From positions 18,377 through 28,966 of the forward strand of contig NZYO01000009.1 in NCBI GenBank assembly GCA_002702235.1: a stretch of DNA of 10,590 bases. Reading direction: 5' to 3'. Positions 6,724 to 10,590 of this stretch are shown here, piece after piece. The notes under the pieces were generated by a model, which saw only the letters and a list, made by a program, of their open reading frames with translations, was not told the DNA's origin and made no database searches. Positions within the stretch are counted from its first letter, which is position 1. Each line of letters opens with the position of its first letter. Position numbers and translations under genes: made by a program. Origin of the DNA: Gammaproteobacteria bacterium (lineage in GTDB: Bacteria > Pseudomonadota > Gammaproteobacteria > Poriferisulfidales > GCA-002705445).

Positions 6724-7321
6724 TTCGCTTAAGAATAAATTAGAAAGTATAATTTTTTCTTCGAAAGTACCGATTTCCTTAAAATCTCTTTGCAATTTTT
6801 TTTCAAATATTTGCAACAAAAATGAGTTAATGTCTGCTTTACAAGATTTAGAGAATGACTATTTAAATTCATCTTTGGAATTAAAACTACTCTCCTCTGG
6901 TTACTGTTTTCGAATTAGAGAGGAATTTAGTGAAACAGTTACAAATTTTTATCCAGAAAAACCAATCAAATATTCAAGAGCATTTATGGAAACTCTAGCA
7001 CTAATAGTTTATAAACAACCTATTACTAGGTCAGAGATTGAAGAAGTTAGAGGTGTATCTGTAAGTCCTGGAATAATAAAGAGTCTAATGGAATTAGAGT
7101 GGGTCAAAATAATTGGAAGCAAAGATGTTCCTGGTAGACCAAATCTATATGGAACTACAAAAATTTTTTTAGATTCTCATAACTTAAAGTCATTAGCAGA
7201 GCTTCCAAGACTTCCGGAATCTCAAGAAATGAGCTCTGAAATTGTTTCAGATCAAATGAATCTTGAATCGTTGAATGAGGAAGACTCAAAAAAAGTTGAA
7301 GAAACCGATAGTATTCACTAA
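6713..7321 (+). CDS. scpB: Segregation and condensation protein B
   Basis: ScpB dimers bind the ScpA kleisin and complete the Smc-ScpAB condensin. The 202-residue protein has the two winged-helix domains expected: the first over about 6-80 (LESIIFSSKVPISLKSL at 10-26), the second over about 88-160. Family motifs are ETLALIVYKQPITRSEIEEV (93-112), RGVSVSPGIIKSL (113-125) and GRPNLYGTT (141-149). The tail from about 170 is acidic, low in complexity and probably disordered. The gene overlaps scpA by 11 bp, a usual arrangement. rluB, which I recall as a frequent downstream neighbour in gammaproteobacteria, is replaced here by the pnt operon after an 88-bp gap. smc is not in the window. Confidence 0.96.
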   Translation: MSNSSLKNKLESIIFSSKVPISLKSLCNFFSNICNKNELMSALQDLENDYLNSSLELKLLSSGYCFRIREEFSETVTNFYPEKPIKYSRAFMETLALIVYKQPITRSEIEEVRGVSVSPGIIKSLMELEWVKIIGSKDVPGRPNLYGTTKIFLDSHNLKSLAELPRLPESQEMSSEIVSDQMNLESLNEEDSKKVEETDSIH

Positions 7322-7327
7322 AAATAC

Positions 7328-7356
7328 TTGAGTTATTGCTAATATTAGTCTATCTT
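7328..7356 (+). promoter_or_regulatory. Candidate promoter of the pnt operon
   Basis: In the 88-bp gap between scpB and pntAA, TTGAGT (7328-7333) is separated by 17 bp from TATCTT (7351-7356), each with four of six consensus matches. A perfect 10-bp palindrome, CTAATATTAG (7339-7348), sits in the spacer. The leader would be about 47 nt with AGGGAG at 7392-7397. No terminator hairpin for scpB is visible in the gap. Confidence 0.4.
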
Positions 7357-7409
7357 GTCTCTCAAAAATAATAGATTTTTAAAACATTTACAGGGAGATT
7401 TTCTTAATT

Positions 7410-8558
7410 ATGATAATTGCTATACCAAAAGAAAATAGAGAAGGTGAGTCCCGAGTAGCAGCATCTCCAGAAGTAGTAAAAAAGTTTATAGGCTTGGGCT
7501 TTGAGGTAAGTATTGAAAAAGGCGCAGGTTCTGAAGCTGGTTTTACCGACGAGCAATTTGAAGCGCTAGGCGCTTCTATAGAAGCGGATACCAAGAGCAC
7601 TCTTAGTAAGGGTGATTTAATCTTCAAAATTCAAAGACTAATGACATCAAACGACGCTGTAGATGAATTATCAATGTGTAAAAAGGATAGCATTGTAATA
7701 TCACATATGTCTGCACTATCTTCAGCTGAAGATATTAAAAAGTATGCTTCAAAATCTATAACAACTTTTGCTATGGATCTTATGCCAAGAATAAGTAGAG
7801 CGCAATCTATGGATGTATTATCTTCTCAAAGTAACTTATCAGGTTATAAAGCTGTTATTGAAGCTGCAAATCACTTTAACAGTGCTTTCCCAATGATGAT
7901 GACAGCTGCTGGTACCGTCCCTCCTGCAAAAGTATTCATTATGGGTGTAGGAGTTGCTGGTCTTCAAGCTATTGCGACTGCAAAAAGAATGGGAGCAGTA
8001 GTAACTGCTTACGACGTTAGAGCTGCAACTAAAGAACAAGTTGAAAGTTTAGGAGGAAAATTTTTAATTGTCGATGAAGAAGCAATGAAGGAAGCTGAAA
8101 CCTCTGGTGGTTATGCAAAAGAAATGACAGAAGATTATAAGAAAAAAGAACAAGATGTAATTAAAAACCATATTAAAGATCAAGATATCGTTATAACTAC
8201 AGCCTTAATTCCCGGAAGGCCTGCTCCAAAACTTGTTTCTAAAGAGATGGTCGATTCAATGAAACCAGGAGCAATAGTAATTGACTTAGCTGTTGAAACC
8301 GGTGGAAATTGCGAATACTCAAAAAAGAACCAAATTGAAGAAGTAAATGGAGTTAAAATTGTTGGTTATGATAACTTACCTAGTACTTTGGCTAGAGATT
8401 CTTCTTCCTTATTTGCTAAAAATCTATTGAACTTTTTATCTCCTCATGTAAACAAAGAGAATAAAACAATTGATTTTGATTGGGAAGATGAAACAGTTAA
8501 AAATACGCTCGTAACAAAGGGCGGAGAAATGGTTAATGAATTGTTAAAGGATAAATAA
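7410..8558 (+). CDS. pntAA: NAD(P) transhydrogenase alpha subunit, part 1 (PntAA, NAD(H)-binding domain I)
   Basis: This soluble domain I binds NAD(H) and exchanges hydride with NADP(H) on PntB, coupled to proton flow across the inner membrane, mainly to make NADPH. The 382-residue protein has the AlaDH/PNT fold. Near the start lies IPKENREGESRVAASP (5-20). The nucleotide loop RISRAQSMDVLSSQ (127-140) keeps Arg127, Gln132, Asp135 and Ser138, matching residues important in the Rhodospirillum rubrum enzyme. The Rossmann motif GVGVAGLQA is at 179-187, and YDVRAATKEQVESLGG follows. It stops after domain I, so the membrane part is a separate gene, unlike the fused E. coli PntA. AGGGAG lies 12 bases before the ATG. 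The TAA shares its last A with the ATG of the next gene. Confidence 0.96.
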   Translation: MIIAIPKENREGESRVAASPEVVKKFIGLGFEVSIEKGAGSEAGFTDEQFEALGASIEADTKSTLSKGDLIFKIQRLMTSNDAVDELSMCKKDSIVISHMSALSSAEDIKKYASKSITTFAMDLMPRISRAQSMDVLSSQSNLSGYKAVIEAANHFNSAFPMMMTAAGTVPPAKVFIMGVGVAGLQAIATAKRMGAVVTAYDVRAATKEQVESLGGKFLIVDEEAMKEAETSGGYAKEMTEDYKKKEQDVIKNHIKDQDIVITTALIPGRPAPKLVSKEMVDSMKPGAIVIDLAVETGGNCEYSKKNQIEEVNGVKIVGYDNLPSTLARDSSSLFAKNLLNFLSPHVNKENKTIDFDWEDETVKNTLVTKGGEMVNELLKDK

Positions 8559-8845
8559 TGGAAAACGAATTTTTAAATATGTTTACAGTTTTTGTGCTAG
8601 CAGTTTTTGTTGGCTTTTATGTTGTTTGGAGTGTAACACCTGCGCTTCACTCACCTTTATTAGCGGTCACTAATGCAATATCTTCAGTGATAATTGTTGG
8701 AGGCCTTATAGCCGCAAGTTCATCTGGTGTGTTGGATCTTTCAAGTACAATGGGTCTAATTGCAGTTACACTCGCATCAGTTAATATTTTTGGTGGCTTT
8801 GTTGTTGCTCAAAGAATGTTGGCTATGTTTAAAAAGAAAAAATAG
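8558..8845 (+). CDS. pntAB: NAD(P) transhydrogenase alpha subunit, part 2 (PntAB, membrane domain IIa)
   Basis: This small inner-membrane subunit forms part of the proton channel of the transhydrogenase together with the PntB membrane domain. Its 95 residues contain three hydrophobic segments, at about 8-28, 38-56 and 64-85, with the conserved VTPALHSPLLAVTNAISS stretch between the first two and a short basic tail (FKKKK). It matches the membrane piece that is fused to the C-terminus of PntA in E. coli. It overlaps pntAA by one base (TAATG), with AAAGG at 8546-8550 as ribosome binding site, so translation is likely coupled. pntB begins 12 bp after its stop. Confidence 0.95.
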   Translation: MENEFLNMFTVFVLAVFVGFYVVWSVTPALHSPLLAVTNAISSVIIVGGLIAASSSGVLDLSSTMGLIAVTLASVNIFGGFVVAQRMLAMFKKKK

Positions 8846-8857
8846 GGAATAAATATA

Positions 8858-10270
8858 ATGAATATAGTAATTTTTGGATTTGCTTATCTTCTATCAGCTG
8901 TTTTATTTATAATGGCACTTCGTGGGTTATCATCACCAGTCTCTGCAAGGGTGGGAAATATATACGGAATGCTAGGGATGGTTATAGCAGTTGCTACCAC
9001 TCTATTATTACAACAAGAATCCTCAGTAAATATTTCTAACTATATAAATATATTTATTGCTGTACTAATTGGTGGTGTTATAGGTACTTTTGTAGCGCTT
9101 AAAATTAATATGACAGCTCTTCCTCAGCTCGTTGCTGCATTTCACAGTTTAGTTGGTTTAGCAGCAGTTTTCGTGGCTATAGGAGCATACAAAAACCCAG
9201 CAGCATTTAATATATTGGATAATACTAATCAAATATTTACTGCAAGTATGGTAGAGATGAGTTTAGGTCTAGCAATTGGTGCTATTACTTTTTCTGGTTC
9301 AGTTGTTGCCTTTGCAAAATTACAAGGCCTAGTAGGAGGAAATCCTGTCGTATTTAAAGGACAACATTTGTTAAATGCTATTATTGGACTATCAATCATT
9401 GCATTAATTGCTCTTGTTTCAATTGATCCAGCAAATGAACAATATTTTTGGATAATTGTTGGTTTATCTTTCTTAATAGGATTTTTAATTGTAATTCCAA
9501 TAGGTGGGGCAGATATGCCTGTAGTTGTCTCTATGCTTAATTCTTACTCTGGGTGGGCAGCTTGTGGAATCGGATTTACATTATCAAACATGGCTCTCAT
9601 CATAACTGGTGCTTTAGTAGGTTCTTCTGGAGCAATTTTAAGTTACATAATGTGTAAGGGAATGAATAGATCAATTCTAAATGTTTTGCTTGGTGGGTTT
9701 GGCGGTGACTCGGTAGTTGCGGCTCAAGCAAGCGGAGGACAGAAAAATGTAAAACAAGGTAGTGCTGATGATGCGGCTTTTATTATGAGTAATGCTAGTA
9801 AAGTTATTATAGTTCCTGGATATGGTATGGCAGTCGCTCAAGCACAACACGCCTTAAGAGAGATGTGTGATCTTTTAAAAGAAAGTGGGGTTGAGGTTAA
9901 ATACGCCATACATCCTGTTGCTGGAAGAATGCCTGGCCATATGAATGTTTTGTTAGCTGAAGCAAGCGTACCTTATGATGAGGTTTTTGAGCTAGAAGAA
10001 ATTAACCATGAGTTTGCCACCGCTGATGTTGCATTTGTAATTGGTGCAAATGATGTTACCAACCCATTAGCTAAAACAGATCCAGCAAGTCCAATTTATG
10101 GCATGCCAATACTTGATGTTGAAAAAGCAGCTACAACATTATTTATAAAAAGATCATTAGGATCTGGTTACGCAGGCGTTGATAATGATTTATTTTTCAG
10201 AGATAAGACAATGATGTTGCTTGGTGATGCTAAAAAAGTAACTGAAGAAGTTGTTCAAGCATTAGGTTAA
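8858..10270 (+). CDS. pntB: NAD(P) transhydrogenase beta subunit PntB
   Basis: PntB supplies the larger membrane domain (IIb) and the cytoplasmic NADP(H)-binding domain III of the proton-translocating transhydrogenase. The first 280 or so residues of 470 carry many hydrophobic helices. AAFHSLVG (93-100) holds His96, equivalent by context to the channel histidine of E. coli PntB. Domain III shows the dinucleotide motif GYGMAVAQAQ (321-330), GRMPGHMNVLLAEA (357-370), GANDVTNP (397-404), KRS (431-433) and a final GDAKK. The length is typical. The ribosome binding site AGGGA (8844-8848) overlaps the end of pntAB. The stop lies within the 3' end of the convergent phosphatase gene. All parts look intact. 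Confidence 0.97.
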   Translation: MNIVIFGFAYLLSAVLFIMALRGLSSPVSARVGNIYGMLGMVIAVATTLLLQQESSVNISNYINIFIAVLIGGVIGTFVALKINMTALPQLVAAFHSLVGLAAVFVAIGAYKNPAAFNILDNTNQIFTASMVEMSLGLAIGAITFSGSVVAFAKLQGLVGGNPVVFKGQHLLNAIIGLSIIALIALVSIDPANEQYFWIIVGLSFLIGFLIVIPIGGADMPVVVSMLNSYSGWAACGIGFTLSNMALIITGALVGSSGAILSYIMCKGMNRSILNVLLGGFGGDSVVAAQASGGQKNVKQGSADDAAFIMSNASKVIIVPGYGMAVAQAQHALREMCDLLKESGVEVKYAIHPVAGRMPGHMNVLLAEASVPYDEVFELEEINHEFATADVAFVIGANDVTNPLAKTDPASPIYGMPILDVEKAATTLFIKRSLGSGYAGVDNDLFFRDKTMMLLGDAKKVTEEVVQALG

Positions 10271-10590
10271 TACCTCTTCCAAGATATTTATAATCTCATA
10301 TACATCATTCGCACTATAATCACATTGCCATTTAAGTGCATTTTCCTCTTTTGGAATAAAGCCATATAACGCCGAAATAGTTTTCATCCCTGCTTTATTT
10401 CCTGCAATCATATCTCTTTCGTCATCACCAATATATATGCATTCACTTGGCTCAATACCCAGCAATTTTGCAGCATGTAACAAAGGTAGAGGATCAGGTT
10501 TTCTTTTATCTAGAGTGTCTCCAGAAATACAACATTGAGGAGGTGAGGGAAAATCTAGTTTTTCAATAATTGGCTCAGATAGATAGCTAG
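10262..10590 (-). CDS. HAD-superfamily phosphatase, Gph/MupP type (partial, C-terminal part)
   Basis: The frame stays open on the minus strand to the window edge, so the N-terminal part, including the nucleophile motif DxDxT, is missing; the last 108 residues are present. Any start placed within this stretch, such as the TTG at 10483, would split a conserved domain. Visible motifs are SGDT, then RKPDP with the HAD motif III lysine, and IGDDERDMIAGNKAGM with motif IV acidic residues, followed by ALYGFIP and a later Trp. This resembles subclass IA phosphatases such as phosphoglycolate phosphatase. The YGFI...N...W pattern also recalls MupP, the N-acetylmuramate 6-phosphate phosphatase of pseudomonads; substrate cannot be decided from this fragment, so no symbol is given. 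The gene is convergent with pntB and overlaps it by 9 bp. Confidence 0.9.
   Translation of the reverse strand, partial: SYLSEPIIEKLDFPSPPQCCISGDTLDKRKPDPLPLLHAAKLLGIEPSECIYIGDDERDMIAGNKAGMKTISALYGFIPKEENALKWQCDYSANDVYEIINILEEVLT

Noticed and set aside
7339..7348. Palindrome CTAATATTAG upstream of pntAA as an operator
   Set aside because: Short, AT-rich and single; no known regulator site is recognised, so it is mentioned only with the promoter.
7328..7365. TTGAG...CTCAA arms as a terminator for scpB
   Set aside because: The 5-bp stem would enclose a 28-base loop without a T-tract, which is too weak for an intrinsic terminator.
55..10590. No TGA stop among the twelve genes, as a hint of a changed genetic code
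   Set aside because: TAA (9) and TAG (3) preference is expected in AT-rich DNA, and conserved tryptophans are encoded by TGG, so nothing indicates reassignment.
1..10590. CRISPR arrays, insertion sequences, tRNA/rRNA genes, riboswitches, defence or phage modules
   Set aside because: No repeat series, transposase, terminal inverted repeats or recognisable structured RNA was found; coding sequence fills nearly the whole window with conserved housekeeping genes.

Overview
The window is strongly AT-rich chromosomal DNA, densely packed with housekeeping genes. The proteins look gammaproteobacterial: a Pseudomonas-like ArgG, an outer-membrane MlaA lipoprotein, YciB, CGFS glutaredoxin GrxD, ScpA/ScpB instead of MukBEF, and QueG. 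Low GC, very short intergenic gaps and overlapping 3' ends suggest a streamlined genome, for example a marine lineage of the SAR86 or SUP05 kind. That placement is inference; no rRNA or tRNA is present to fix the taxon.

Layout. (1) 55-1101, minus: queG (queuosine tRNA modification). (2) 1140-4445, plus: asnO-like glutamine amidotransferase, grxD and argG, in a tight probable operon. queG and asnO diverge from a 38-bp gap holding two overlapping TATAAT boxes on opposite strands. (3) 4498-5229, plus: mlaA, with its own candidate -10 and a strong ribosome binding site. (4) 5226-5828, minus: yciB, whose 3' end overlaps that of mlaA. (5) 5878-7321, plus: scpA-scpB, overlapping by 11 bp and diverging from yciB across 49 bp with overlapping -10-like boxes. 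(6) 7410-10270, plus: the proton-translocating transhydrogenase operon pntAA-pntAB-pntB, with a split alpha subunit. (7) 10262-10590, minus: the C-terminal part of a HAD phosphatase (Gph/MupP type) that runs off the window edge and overlaps the 3' end of pntB.

The genes serve separate core tasks: tRNA modification, amide/arginine synthesis, Fe-S handling, outer-membrane lipid asymmetry, chromosome condensation and NADPH supply. I found no mobile element, CRISPR array, RNA gene, phage or defence gene, and no convincing undescribed system. The points most worth checking are the symmetric divergent promoters, the leaderless or near-leaderless starts of asnO and scpA (internal operon genes have clear Shine-Dalgarno sites), and an N-acetylglutaminylglutamine-amidotransferase-like protein without its usual partner genes beside it.
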